Positions 20,980-29,825 of a DNA stretch of 41,142 nucleotides are shown here, piece after piece. The position numbers were made by a program, and so were the translations under genes. Location of the stretch: positions 1 to 41,142 of IMG/VR virus record IMGVR_UViG_3300047325_000048. One strand, given 5' to 3'. This stretch comes from a virus. Each line of letters starts with the position of its first letter. Position 1 is the first letter of the stretch. The notes under the pieces were generated by a model. It made no database searches and was not told where the DNA came from. It worked only from the letters and a program-made list of their open reading frames with translations.

Positions 20980-21011
20980 AGCGGCGCGCTTCGGTGCGCC
21001 GCTTCTTCTTT
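20980..21011 (+). terminator. Intrinsic terminator or attenuator with a cUUCGg loop
   Basis: Stem 20980-20989 pairs with 20994-21003 (10 bp, one G-T pair) around a TTCG tetraloop closed by C-G, followed by TTCTTCTTT. It lies in the 51-bp gap between the capsid group and the staple gene, one of the few gaps in the late operon. Confidence 0.8.
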
Positions 21012-21022
21012 GAGGGATCGCT

Positions 21023-21373
21023 ATGCAAATCGTCAATCTCAAGCGCAGTGCCGATGACAAGAAAGCCGAGAAGGCGCGGCACAAAGCGATGGGCTGGACC
21101 GATGCGCCGGAGCCGCACGATTACCCGCAGGGCGCGCAAATCAACCTGGGCGAAGGCGAGATGGAAAAGCTTGGCCTCACCACGCTGCCGAAAGCTGGCG
21201 ATGAGGTGACGTTCACCGGGCGCGGTAAGGTCATCACCGTGCATAGCGAAGCGCAGCAGGGCAAAGACCCGTCCGAACGCGTGGAAATCCAGATCACGCA
21301 CATGGGGCTGGCGAAAAACTCCACGAAACCCGCCGTTTCGAAAATGTATCCCGATGATGCGGATAGCGAATGA
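21023..21373 (+). CDS. Probable capsid staple protein (116 aa)
   Basis: The sequence MQIVNLKRSADDKKAEK, then PHDYPQGAQINLGEGEMEKL and LPKAGDEVTFTGRGKVITVH matches the general form of the capsid staple protein of BPP-1-like podoviruses, in which a long arm pins neighbouring capsomers. GAGG lies 9 bases upstream of ATG 21023. The gene order (capsid, cement, small protein, staple) agrees. Similarity is by recall of pattern, not alignment. Confidence 0.65.
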   Translation: MQIVNLKRSADDKKAEKARHKAMGWTDAPEPHDYPQGAQINLGEGEMEKLGLTTLPKAGDEVTFTGRGKVITVHSEAQQGKDPSERVEIQITHMGLAKNSTKPAVSKMYPDDADSE

Positions 21374-22164
21374 GCACCGTCCTTGATATTGCCAACCGTG
21401 CGCTGTCTGCCATCGGCGCGCGCTCCGGGTCGGCCGGTTCGGTCTCGGCGCTGCAATCCCTGAATGAAAAGAGCAACGAGGCATTTCAGGTAAACCTGTT
21501 GTTCGTACCGACGCAAAACGATCTGCTGCGCTCGGCGCACTGGAATTTTGCCCGCAAGACGGCAGTGCTCTCGCTGCTGAAAGCTGCACCCGGCACGCCG
21601 GAAAATGCATCCGGTGCGGCGCAATGGTCTTCTGCGTTGCCGGCGCCGCCGTGGCTGTACGAGTATGCGTACCCGGCTGACTGCCTGAAAATGCGTTCTA
21701 TCTGCAGGCAGGTGAATTACGCTGGCGGTGGTGTTGGTTATCCAGTCGGGTACGGTGCGCCGGTCTCGCCCGCCGCCGGCCAGCGCTTCATTGTTGCCGC
21801 AGACCAGGACACGAACGGTAATTCTATTCGCTGCGTGCTGACCAATGCAGAGCAGGCCATTGGTGTTTATACCGCTGAACTCGACAATCCTGCCACCTGG
21901 GATTCCAGCTTTGAGCAGACAATGGTGAGCGCGCTTGCGGCCCGGCTGTGCATCGCGCTGACAGGGGACAAATCACTCAAGCAAGAGTTGCTTCAGGAAG
22001 CGCAAATGTATGTGCAGAGTGCGCGGGTGAACGATGGCAACGAGGGCAGCACGACGATTGATCGCGTGCCGGATTGGATCGCCGCGCGCGGCTACGGGCT
22101 GGCTGGGGTCAGCTCGGCCGGCTTCATGGTGGGCTGGGATCAGATCGCTTGGCTGGGGATTTAA
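21370..22164 (+). CDS. Head-tail adaptor / tail tube protein A (T7 gp11-like)
   Basis: The 264-residue protein starts TVLDIANRALSAIGARSGSA, a form shared by podovirus adaptor proteins, and contains LRSAHWNFARKTA and PPWLYEYAYPADCLKMRSIC, both family hallmarks. It forms the ring joining portal to nozzle. ATGA overlap upstream; 3 bp separate it from the nozzle gene. Confidence 0.85.
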   Translation: MSTVLDIANRALSAIGARSGSAGSVSALQSLNEKSNEAFQVNLLFVPTQNDLLRSAHWNFARKTAVLSLLKAAPGTPENASGAAQWSSALPAPPWLYEYAYPADCLKMRSICRQVNYAGGGVGYPVGYGAPVSPAAGQRFIVAADQDTNGNSIRCVLTNAEQAIGVYTAELDNPATWDSSFEQTMVSALAARLCIALTGDKSLKQELLQEAQMYVQSARVNDGNEGSTTIDRVPDWIAARGYGLAGVSSAGFMVGWDQIAWLGI

Positions 22165-22167
22165 GGC

Positions 22168-24807
22168 ATGGCGATTCCCGTTATACAGACCGGGTTTTCG
22201 TCGGGTGAGTTAGCGCCTGGCGTCTATGGCAAGGTCGATATTGAGGCCTACCACAACGGTGCTGCCACGATGCGCAACATGTTCGTGGATTACCGTTCCG
22301 GCGCATCCAGCCGGGCGGGCTTTGCGTTTTGCGGGCCTGGCATGAACACCTATCCGAACCCGCCGCGCCTGATCCCGTTTCGGTTCTCGGCCAACGCGGC
22401 CTATGCCATCCTGCTCGGCCAGCAGTTTGCGCGCTTCATCTATAATGGTGCGTATATCGTGGAGACGGCCAAGGCGATCACCGGCGCTACGAACGCCAAT
22501 CCGTGCGTGCTGTTGGTGGCGGCGCATGGCTACAATACGGGCGACCTGATTTTCGTCTCTGGCGTTACCGGGATGCTTTGGCCCTCGAACGAAAACAGCG
22601 GCTTGAATGCACGGTTTTTCACACTCACCGTTGTGGATGCGAATCATATCTCGCTGGTGGATTGGATCACAGGTGCGCCGATCGACAGCTCGACATGGAG
22701 CGCCTGGGCCGCTGGCGGCTCATGCGCCCGGGTCTATACCATCGCCACCCCGTACCAATCCGCCGATCTGCGCCTGATCAAATATTGCCAGTCCGGTGAC
22801 GTGCTCACCCTCACGCACCCAAATTATCCTTCGGCCGACCTGGCGCGCGTGAGCGATACCGATTGGACCTATACGCTAGACACGTTCGGCTCAGCGCTCA
22901 CCGCGCCGGCCGGGCTGAGCGCAACACCGGTGGGCGTTGGGCCGGGGCAGGGATATGTCTATAAATACTGTGTCACGGCCTATAATGACGACACGAAGGA
23001 CGAGAGCGTTGCCTCAAATCTCGTCATCACCGAAAATCTTGCGCTCAACACCAAAAGCTCAAACAGCCGATACCCCGTCAATCTGTTAAACTGGACCGCA
23101 AGCACCGGTGCCACGCGCTACAATATCTATGCGCAAACGGTGCAGGTGAACGACAACGCGCTCTCGCTCGTCTCGGTCAACATCTGGGGCTATATCGGGC
23201 AGTCGGCCACAAACAGCTTTACGGATACCAACATAGCGCCGGATTTCAGCCAATCGCCGCCGATCCATTTTAACCCGTTCAGCGCCTCGGGCATTAGCGG
23301 TGTGTCGATCACCTCGCCGTCACCCACGGCTGATCCGCCGACTCTGCTAGGGTTGATTGATCCGGTGGTGGCCTATTCCGGATCGTCCACCTCGCCGCCG
23401 GGTTTTGCCGTCACGCTGTCTTCGGATGGCTGGGGAAATCTCGTGGGCGGGGGCGCTGGGATTGCGGTGACCGCGCCGGGCGATGGGTTGCCTCCTGGCG
23501 GTGGCAATGTCACTGTGACCGAGATGCAGCCTGGGCCAGGTTCGGGTCTGACGTGCGGGTTTAATCTGACCTTTGCGCAAGACCCGCTGACTGGCGATTA
23601 TCAGATCTCGAACGCTTGCATTGAGGCCGCGTTTGCGGGTGGGTCAGCCTACCATCCGCTGCTCAATTCGCAGATGTGCCCGGGCAGTTCGGCCCTGGCG
23701 TTTAGCGGCACGGCGGCAGTTCCGGCCAGCTCGTACAACGCAACCACGAAACTCGGCACCGGATATTTGCAGGGCGGCGCGGTCACGGTGCGCTGGACTG
23801 CCGGCAGCGCCACCGGCTACGCGCAGGGCAACATCCAGCTGCTGAACGGCAATGCGGCGGGCATGAGCGTCACCTCATCAAGCGCGCCGGCGAGCGGATC
23901 CGCCCCGACGAGTTATTCGTGGTCCATCGCCTATGACGACATGTCGGCAAACATCGTCACGCTCTCCGGCACGGTCACGGCCGGCGCGCAAGGTGCGATC
24001 ACCACCGAGACGGTGCCCTATGCTTCCTACACCGCCCCGGGCGATGGATACGGGCCGGTTCCCTACGTCGTCTCCGGCACCACGCACCCGTTTGCCACCT
24101 CGAATTTCTCCGCGCCGCCGGTGGCGACCGGCACCTATACGGTAAGCGGCACCGCGAATTATCCCGGCGTGTGTTTTTATTTTCAGGGGCGCAAGGGTTT
24201 TGCCGCCTCGATCAGCGAGCCGCAAACGGTTTGGCTGACCAAGCCGAACCTGTTTCAGAATATGGATTATTCCAACCCGTCGCAGGACGGTGACGCTATC
24301 GATATCACGATCAACGCGCAGGACCTTTCGACCATCGTCAGCGCCACACCGGTCTCCATTGGACTGCTGCTGCTGACGGCGGATGGTGCTTGGATGGTGA
24401 CCGGTGGGGGGCTGTATGAGCCGGTCACGCCCTCCTCGATCAACGCGCAACCGCAATCTTTCTCCGGCGCGTCAGATTTGCAACCTATCCGCATTGGCGC
24501 TGAGGTGTTTTATGTTCAGGCGCGCGGTTATGCAGTGAAGCGCCTCACATACAGCATTTACGTGAGCGCTTATGTGCCGACCGATGTATCCGTGTTGTCC
24601 TCGCACTTGCTGGAAGGGAGGCAGGTTGTGGATTGGGCCTGGGCTGAGCAGCCTTATTATCTGATTTGGGCGGTGCGTGATGACGGCATTCTGTTGAGCA
24701 TGACCTACTTGCAGGAGCAGCAGATCCAAGGCTGGGCGCGTCACGACACGCAAGGCTATTTTCGATCCGTCGCCTGCATTCCACAATCGCCGGAAGGGGC
24801 AAGCTGA
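22168..24807 (+). CDS. Tail nozzle protein B (T7 gp12-like), first part
   Basis: The 879-residue protein opens IQTGFSSGELAPGVYGKVDI, then EAYHNGAATMRNMFVDYRSG, the usual start of podoviral nozzle proteins. It continues through Ig-like and FCCH-like beta domains to RIGAEVFYVQARGYAVKRLT and a final GWARHDTQGYFRSVACIP. In relatives this last motif is followed directly by a D-VYAVVERT strand; here that strand is at the centre of the next gene. The nozzle therefore appears to be divided between two genes that overlap in TGATG. Confidence 0.85.
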   Translation: MAIPVIQTGFSSGELAPGVYGKVDIEAYHNGAATMRNMFVDYRSGASSRAGFAFCGPGMNTYPNPPRLIPFRFSANAAYAILLGQQFARFIYNGAYIVETAKAITGATNANPCVLLVAAHGYNTGDLIFVSGVTGMLWPSNENSGLNARFFTLTVVDANHISLVDWITGAPIDSSTWSAWAAGGSCARVYTIATPYQSADLRLIKYCQSGDVLTLTHPNYPSADLARVSDTDWTYTLDTFGSALTAPAGLSATPVGVGPGQGYVYKYCVTAYNDDTKDESVASNLVITENLALNTKSSNSRYPVNLLNWTASTGATRYNIYAQTVQVNDNALSLVSVNIWGYIGQSATNSFTDTNIAPDFSQSPPIHFNPFSASGISGVSITSPSPTADPPTLLGLIDPVVAYSGSSTSPPGFAVTLSSDGWGNLVGGGAGIAVTAPGDGLPPGGGNVTVTEMQPGPGSGLTCGFNLTFAQDPLTGDYQISNACIEAAFAGGSAYHPLLNSQMCPGSSALAFSGTAAVPASSYNATTKLGTGYLQGGAVTVRWTAGSATGYAQGNIQLLNGNAAGMSVTSSSAPASGSAPTSYSWSIAYDDMSANIVTLSGTVTAGAQGAITTETVPYASYTAPGDGYGPVPYVVSGTTHPFATSNFSAPPVATGTYTVSGTANYPGVCFYFQGRKGFAASISEPQTVWLTKPNLFQNMDYSNPSQDGDAIDITINAQDLSTIVSATPVSIGLLLLTADGAWMVTGGGLYEPVTPSSINAQPQSFSGASDLQPIRIGAEVFYVQARGYAVKRLTYSIYVSAYVPTDVSVLSSHLLEGRQVVDWAWAEQPYYLIWAVRDDGILLSMTYLQEQQIQGWARHDTQGYFRSVACIPQSPEGAS

Positions 24808-26702
24808 TGCCGATCACCACGCCCGTCATTGTGCAGTCGGCTTCTCGGTCTGGTCCCGGTCCGCTGAGCCTGCCAAACCCCGTTACGGTTGGAAATCAAC
24901 TTGTTTTGCTTGTGCTCGGTAGCGCGGGTTTCGGAGATTACATAGGTTTTTCCGGTGGATATCCGTCAGGTTTTGCGGTCATCGGCAGCGGGCCAGGGCA
25001 GGATAATCTTGTTCAGAGCGTCGTGTTGCAGTGCGCCGCTGAAACGCCTGTAGCTCCGACCGTAACTTTGGCGAACGGTTTTAGCTCTGGTTCTGGAATT
25101 TACCTGGAGATTGCAAACTCATCCAGCATTCAGTTTTTTTCAGGCAATTTGTCGGGCAGCGCTGAGATCGTAACGCTTGGTCAGGCGGGTTCCATTCAGA
25201 CGGTTGCAAGCCTGTACGTTGCGCTCGCATATACGACGACGGCAGGACTCGAATTTTCCGCTCCCGCGCCGCCGGGTGTAGCGCTTGGGGCGGTTCTCAA
25301 TGGTTATTCCAGCTTTGAAGGATCGCCGTACACCGGCATCGAACTCATTGCTACATCCGATAATCCAGTAACATTTCAATATACACAATCCGCGCCGTTT
25401 GCGGGGGGGTATGCGGTCAATTCCTACGCTGGAATTTTCGTGCTGGCAGGCGAGGCAACCGCCGGTCCCGTGGTGCCAAACGAAGACCTTGTGCAACCTG
25501 CCGGTACGCAGGACGTGGTTTATGCCGTCGTGGAGCGCGTCACCGTGCGCAACGGCGTGCCGTATCGATTCTACACAGTGGAGGTGATGGCATCGCGCCT
25601 GCTCGGCGGCAATCTCGGCCAGGCTGTGCCGAACGATATTGAATATTCATGGGCTGTGGATGCGGGCGTGCAGGTGGCGCCATCCGCGCCTGAGGCAAAT
25701 CTGTGGATCACGCCGGGCAATTTGGGAGAAATCGGCGGTGTGGAAATCGTTGTTGGCGGCGATGGATACCCGTCCAGCGTTGTCGCCAGCATCATCGATC
25801 TTGTCGGCAACGGTTCGGGGGCAGAAATCACGCTCGCCGTCTCTGGCGGTGTGATCACCGGCTACACGCTCACCGCGGCAGGCACTGGCTATGTTCAGCC
25901 CGAAATCCAGATACAACCTTCAACCGGCGATGGCGCGATCTTCGCGCTCACGGTGAGCAACACCTGCACGATCTCGGCGGATGCTGCGATCTGGAATGTG
26001 GGCAAGGTTGGCGACATTATCCGCGCCGCCGGGGCCAAACTGCAAATCACCAGCGTCATTGATAGCCAGCACGTGGTCTGCAATGTGCTGGAACCATTTA
26101 CGCAATATATTCCGAACACCAACCAGCCTGCGTCTTGCGTGTCTGGCGAGTGGACCGAAGGGCCGCAGTTTTCACAACTGCCCTACCTCGACCACCTCGA
26201 GGGCATGCAGGTCGTGGGGCTGGCCGATGGGCAGGTGATCGGGCCGCTAACCGTGACCAACGGCGCGATCCAGTTGCCTGAACCGGCTTCCATTGTCACG
26301 GCCGGGCTGGGCTACGTCGCGCAGCTCAAGACCCTGCGTCTCGACCTTGGCAACCAGGGGGGCGGCACGATCCAGAGCAAGCGCAAGAGCGTCTCGGCCG
26401 TCACGCTGCGGGTTCAGGATACGCAGGGCGTGACCATCGGGCCGACCTGGAACCGCATGACGCCGATCAAACCGCCGGGCTATGGCGCGTCCAATGCGCC
26501 GGCGCAATTTTCGCAGGGCGGTGGGTTGCAGGAAATCTCGATCAATGGCCTCTACGGCCAGGACCCGGTGACATATCTGGACCAGCGCAGCATTACGGGA
26601 CCGAATTGGGACACGGATGGGCAGATTTGCATCCAGCAGGCCAACCCGCTGCCGATGACGATCCTGGCTGTTATCCCCGAAATTTCGATAGGTGATTCAT
26701 GA
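24807..26702 (+). CDS. Tail nozzle C-terminal part fused to a new N-terminal beta domain
   Basis: The first 220 residues or so are a Ser/Gly-rich beta domain (LSLPNPVTVGNQLVLLVLGS, LECAAETP-like strands) with lower GC than the surroundings. From about residue 228 (DLVQPAGTQDVVYAVVERVT) the sequence continues the nozzle fold, including YLDHLEGMQVVGLADGQVIG and TLRVQD-type strands at the end. It starts in TGATG overlap with the first nozzle gene. The extra domain could decorate the tail or bind receptor; that is inference. Confidence 0.75.
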   Translation: MPITTPVIVQSASRSGPGPLSLPNPVTVGNQLVLLVLGSAGFGDYIGFSGGYPSGFAVIGSGPGQDNLVQSVVLQCAAETPVAPTVTLANGFSSGSGIYLEIANSSSIQFFSGNLSGSAEIVTLGQAGSIQTVASLYVALAYTTTAGLEFSAPAPPGVALGAVLNGYSSFEGSPYTGIELIATSDNPVTFQYTQSAPFAGGYAVNSYAGIFVLAGEATAGPVVPNEDLVQPAGTQDVVYAVVERVTVRNGVPYRFYTVEVMASRLLGGNLGQAVPNDIEYSWAVDAGVQVAPSAPEANLWITPGNLGEIGGVEIVVGGDGYPSSVVASIIDLVGNGSGAEITLAVSGGVITGYTLTAAGTGYVQPEIQIQPSTGDGAIFALTVSNTCTISADAAIWNVGKVGDIIRAAGAKLQITSVIDSQHVVCNVLEPFTQYIPNTNQPASCVSGEWTEGPQFSQLPYLDHLEGMQVVGLADGQVIGPLTVTNGAIQLPEPASIVTAGLGYVAQLKTLRLDLGNQGGGTIQSKRKSVSAVTLRVQDTQGVTIGPTWNRMTPIKPPGYGASNAPAQFSQGGGLQEISINGLYGQDPVTYLDQRSITGPNWDTDGQICIQQANPLPMTILAVIPEISIGDS

Positions 26703-27148
26703 CCATCATACTTCGAACGGCGCTGATGAGCGATGCCGCCCGGCTCGCGGCGCGGTTGCGGACTGAGGATGCCAACGAGTGTTTGGCGCTCGGGCTGCAC
26801 CCGTCCGTCATGCTTGCGGACTCTCTTGCGGTCTCCCATGAGGCATGGGCGGCCGAGCGGGATGGCGAGGTGATTGCGCTTTGGGGCTATGGCGCCGCAA
26901 GCATGTTCGGGGAAGCCGAGGCGTGGTTGCTGACCGCGCCGGAGATCGAGCGGCACAAGCGGCTTTTTCTCAAACTGAACCATGATTTTCTCACGCATGT
27001 GCTGGCGCTCCACGGCTCCGTCGTGTGCCATGTCCATGCAGAATATGCGCGCGCGGTGCGGTGGCTGGCGTGGCTGGGTTTCCAGTGCGCCGGTACTATC
27101 ACCGTGAACGGCGCACCTTTTCATGAAATGCGCCTGCGGAGACATTAA
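26699..27148 (+). CDS. GNAT-like phage protein (T7 gp13 / DUF2833-like)
   Basis: The 149-residue protein has the acetyltransferase-like form of T7 gp13 relatives: TALMSDAARLAARLRTEDAN, ALWGYGAASMFGEAEAWLLT and a closing ARAVRWLAWLGFQCAG. T7 gp13 is needed for particle assembly; acetyltransferase activity in this family is not established. ATGA overlaps on both sides place it between nozzle and internal core genes, exactly as in T7. Confidence 0.8.
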   Translation: MTIILRTALMSDAARLAARLRTEDANECLALGLHPSVMLADSLAVSHEAWAAERDGEVIALWGYGAASMFGEAEAWLLTAPEIERHKRLFLKLNHDFLTHVLALHGSVVCHVHAEYARAVRWLAWLGFQCAGTITVNGAPFHEMRLRRH

Positions 27149-27651
27149 TGGGCGTTCCTCTTCTCGCGACAAGTCTTGTTGGCGGTGCGGTCTCGGCGGT
27201 CGGGTCGTATTCCAGCGCCATGTATCAGGCTGGGGTGATGAAGCAGAATGCCGCCGTGGCGCAGCAGAACGCGGCGATTGCGGGCATGCAGGGTCAGCAG
27301 CAGCAATACCAGCAAGGCTTAAAAACCGGGCAGGAAGTTGGGCAGCAGGTGGCCGGCTTTTCCGCGGATGGCATCAACACCCAGAGTGCTGGGGCACAGA
27401 ACGTCATCAGCGGCACGCAAAAGGCGGGCGTGCAGGATCAATCCATGCTGCGCTTCAACACGGCCGCGCAGGTGCAAAATTTCGATACGCAGGCATCGCA
27501 GGACAAGGCGCAGGCTGCAGCGCTCACCGCAGCCGCGCCGATCAATGCGTTTGGCACGATCCTTGGCAGCGCCAGCAGCATCGGCAACCAATATCTCATG
27601 TACCAGAAATTTGGGACCCCGACCCTCAAGGGTCTTGGGATTAACGTCTGA
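27148..27651 (+). CDS. Internal virion protein, T7 gp14-like
   Basis: The 167-residue protein has a hydrophobic Gly/Ala-rich N-terminus (VPLLATSLVGGAVSAVGSYS) and a Gln-rich, helical coiled body (NAAVAQQNAAIAGMQGQQQQ). This is the composition of gp14, which inserts in the outer membrane and forms the first part of the DNA ejection channel. The order gp13-14-15-16-like supports the call. Sequence identity is probably low. Confidence 0.78.
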   Translation: MGVPLLATSLVGGAVSAVGSYSSAMYQAGVMKQNAAVAQQNAAIAGMQGQQQQYQQGLKTGQEVGQQVAGFSADGINTQSAGAQNVISGTQKAGVQDQSMLRFNTAAQVQNFDTQASQDKAQAAALTAAAPINAFGTILGSASSIGNQYLMYQKFGTPTLKGLGINV

Positions 27652-29825
27652 TGCCCGTTGTTCCTGATTTCGCCATTCCCGATGTCGCGCCGGATGCGCG
27701 CATGGCCTCGCTTGATCCGAATGCTGGAATTGCGGCGCCGCAAGCGTTGGCCGGCTTGGGTGAGCAGGTCCAGAAAAGCGAGGATCAGACCAGCAGCACT
27801 TTGCTGAACCTCCAGCAGATGAAGGATCAGGCGGCGGTTGCTGACAAGATCAACCAATACCAGACCGCCGCCAATGCGAATTATCAGCAAGGTGGCTTGT
27901 TCACGCTGCAGGGCAAGAACGCGATTGATGCGTATCCTCAGGCGGTGCAGAACTTGGAGAACATCCGTTCATCGCTGATTGCGGGTGCATCGAACCCCTA
28001 TGAGCAAGAGGCGTTGGCTTCGTCTCTGAATGACCAGCAGGCGCGCGAGTTCCGCACCATGGGGTCGTTTTATTCCGATCAGGTCCGCCAGTATCACGAC
28101 GATTCGCTTGGTGCGTTGGCGGACACCGCAACCCAGACCGCGACCTTGAATTACAATAATCCGGATGCGCTGAGCACGTCCCTGGCGACGGTGCAACATG
28201 CCGCCATGCTTCAAGCGCAGACGCGCGGTTACAACCCGGACATGACGAATCAATATGTTCTCGGTGCGACCTCGAAAGCCGCGAGCAGCTTCATCGATGC
28301 GGCGATGGTCAATGATCCAGGACTTGCTTCAACGTACCTGACCAAATACAAATCCGATCTTGACCCCGCGACCTACATGGAGCTGAGCGGGCGCGTGCGC
28401 CAGGCGGTTTTGCCGGGTGCTGCCGATGAGGTGGCCGGCGCGGTGCTTGGTACGAATGCATCCGTGGTGCCGCAAGATGTGATGGATCAGATCGCTCAAA
28501 ACGAGAGCGGCAACAAACCGGGCGAGATTTCATCCACCGGCGCGGTCGGGCCATACCAAATCGAACCCTCGACCGGCGAGGCCGCGGCCAAGGAAATAGG
28601 CGTGCCGTGGGACCCGCAGCGCGCGTTGAACGATCCTGCTTACGGACGGCAGATTGCCACCCGGATCATGGACGACAACCTGAAAACCTTCGCCGGCATG
28701 CCGTACCAATATCAGGCGGCGGTTGCGGCGTATAATGCCGGGCCAAACGGTGCGGGCGTTGCACATCTCGCGCAAACCGGAGATCCGTCGCAGCTGCCGG
28801 CCGAGACGCAGGCCTATCTTCCGAAATTCGATCTATCCGGCGCCGCACCGGTGCCGGGTACGGCTGGGCAGTCCATCGACCAGCAGGGGCAGAATCTGCA
28901 GGCGTTGATGCAGCAGGGCGGCGAGGCGCTGGCGGCGCGGTTTCCCGATCAGCCGAACGCTTACGAGATGGGGTCGCAGGCGGTCTATTCGCAGTATATC
29001 CGCTCGAAATCGGCCTATGATGATCAGCAGTCCGCCGCGCTCAATGCCGTCACCAATGCGATTGATGCCAACCATGTGCAGAACGTTGGCGATCTGATCA
29101 AGCTGGGTGGCGACGTGGCGCAGTCCTATCTCGCGCTGGAACCGGAAAAGCAGGCAGGGGTCATGGCGCTGATTGCCAAGAACCAGCCGGGCGCGGACAC
29201 GTCTTGGTCACCGCAGAAGCAGCAGACTTATTACAATCTGCTCGGGCAATCCGTAACGAACCCCAGCGCGTTTCAAAAGCTTAATCTAATGGACCCGCAG
29301 GTGATCAACAGCCTGACGCCGGACCAGCAGACCACGCTTATGAACAAGCAGGCGTCGATGGCGAAAGGCTCGGACAAGGGGCTTTCGCCGGACGACATCA
29401 ACGGCGCGCTGTCGTGGGTAGCGCCGATACTGAAAGGCGCTGGCTTCAATCCGAAAAACAAGGACGATCCGGCCTACCAACAGTTTGCAGGTGCTTACGC
29501 GCAGGATCTGCAAGCCTACTCTGACAAGAACGGTCATATGCCGGATGCGGTCGATCAGCAAAAGATTGCGCAGCGTCTGCTTGTTCAGGGCTATTCCGGC
29601 ACCGGCGGCATGTTCTTTGGGCCAAAAAAGGAATCGCTCTACCAAGCCGAAGGGCCGAACGGGATTGATCCCAATTTCAGCGCGAACATCCCCGCGCCGG
29701 CGCTGTCTCAGATCAACGCCGCATACCAGAAAGCCACCGGAAAATTGCCAGACATCAAAACCGCAACGGCGATCTATTTGCAAAACATGGCGCCGGGTGA
29801 CGATAGCCAGCAGGCCAGCCAGTGA
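27651..29825 (+). CDS. Internal core/ejection protein with embedded lytic transglycosylase domain
   Basis: The 724-residue protein occupies the gp15 position. Residues 1-260 are helical and Gln-rich. Residues 274-395 form an SLT domain: MDQIAQNESGNKPGEISSTG with catalytic Glu285, AVGPYQIEPSTG, and YQAAVAAYNAGPNGAG. The remainder (to 724) is again helical. SLT domains cut peptidoglycan so that the ejection channel can pass the periplasm. In T7 the domain belongs to gp16; here it is in the gene before. Confidence 0.88.
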   Translation: MPVVPDFAIPDVAPDARMASLDPNAGIAAPQALAGLGEQVQKSEDQTSSTLLNLQQMKDQAAVADKINQYQTAANANYQQGGLFTLQGKNAIDAYPQAVQNLENIRSSLIAGASNPYEQEALASSLNDQQAREFRTMGSFYSDQVRQYHDDSLGALADTATQTATLNYNNPDALSTSLATVQHAAMLQAQTRGYNPDMTNQYVLGATSKAASSFIDAAMVNDPGLASTYLTKYKSDLDPATYMELSGRVRQAVLPGAADEVAGAVLGTNASVVPQDVMDQIAQNESGNKPGEISSTGAVGPYQIEPSTGEAAAKEIGVPWDPQRALNDPAYGRQIATRIMDDNLKTFAGMPYQYQAAVAAYNAGPNGAGVAHLAQTGDPSQLPAETQAYLPKFDLSGAAPVPGTAGQSIDQQGQNLQALMQQGGEALAARFPDQPNAYEMGSQAVYSQYIRSKSAYDDQQSAALNAVTNAIDANHVQNVGDLIKLGGDVAQSYLALEPEKQAGVMALIAKNQPGADTSWSPQKQQTYYNLLGQSVTNPSAFQKLNLMDPQVINSLTPDQQTTLMNKQASMAKGSDKGLSPDDINGALSWVAPILKGAGFNPKNKDDPAYQQFAGAYAQDLQAYSDKNGHMPDAVDQQKIAQRLLVQGYSGTGGMFFGPKKESLYQAEGPNGIDPNFSANIPAPALSQINAAYQKATGKLPDIKTATAIYLQNMAPGDDSQQASQ

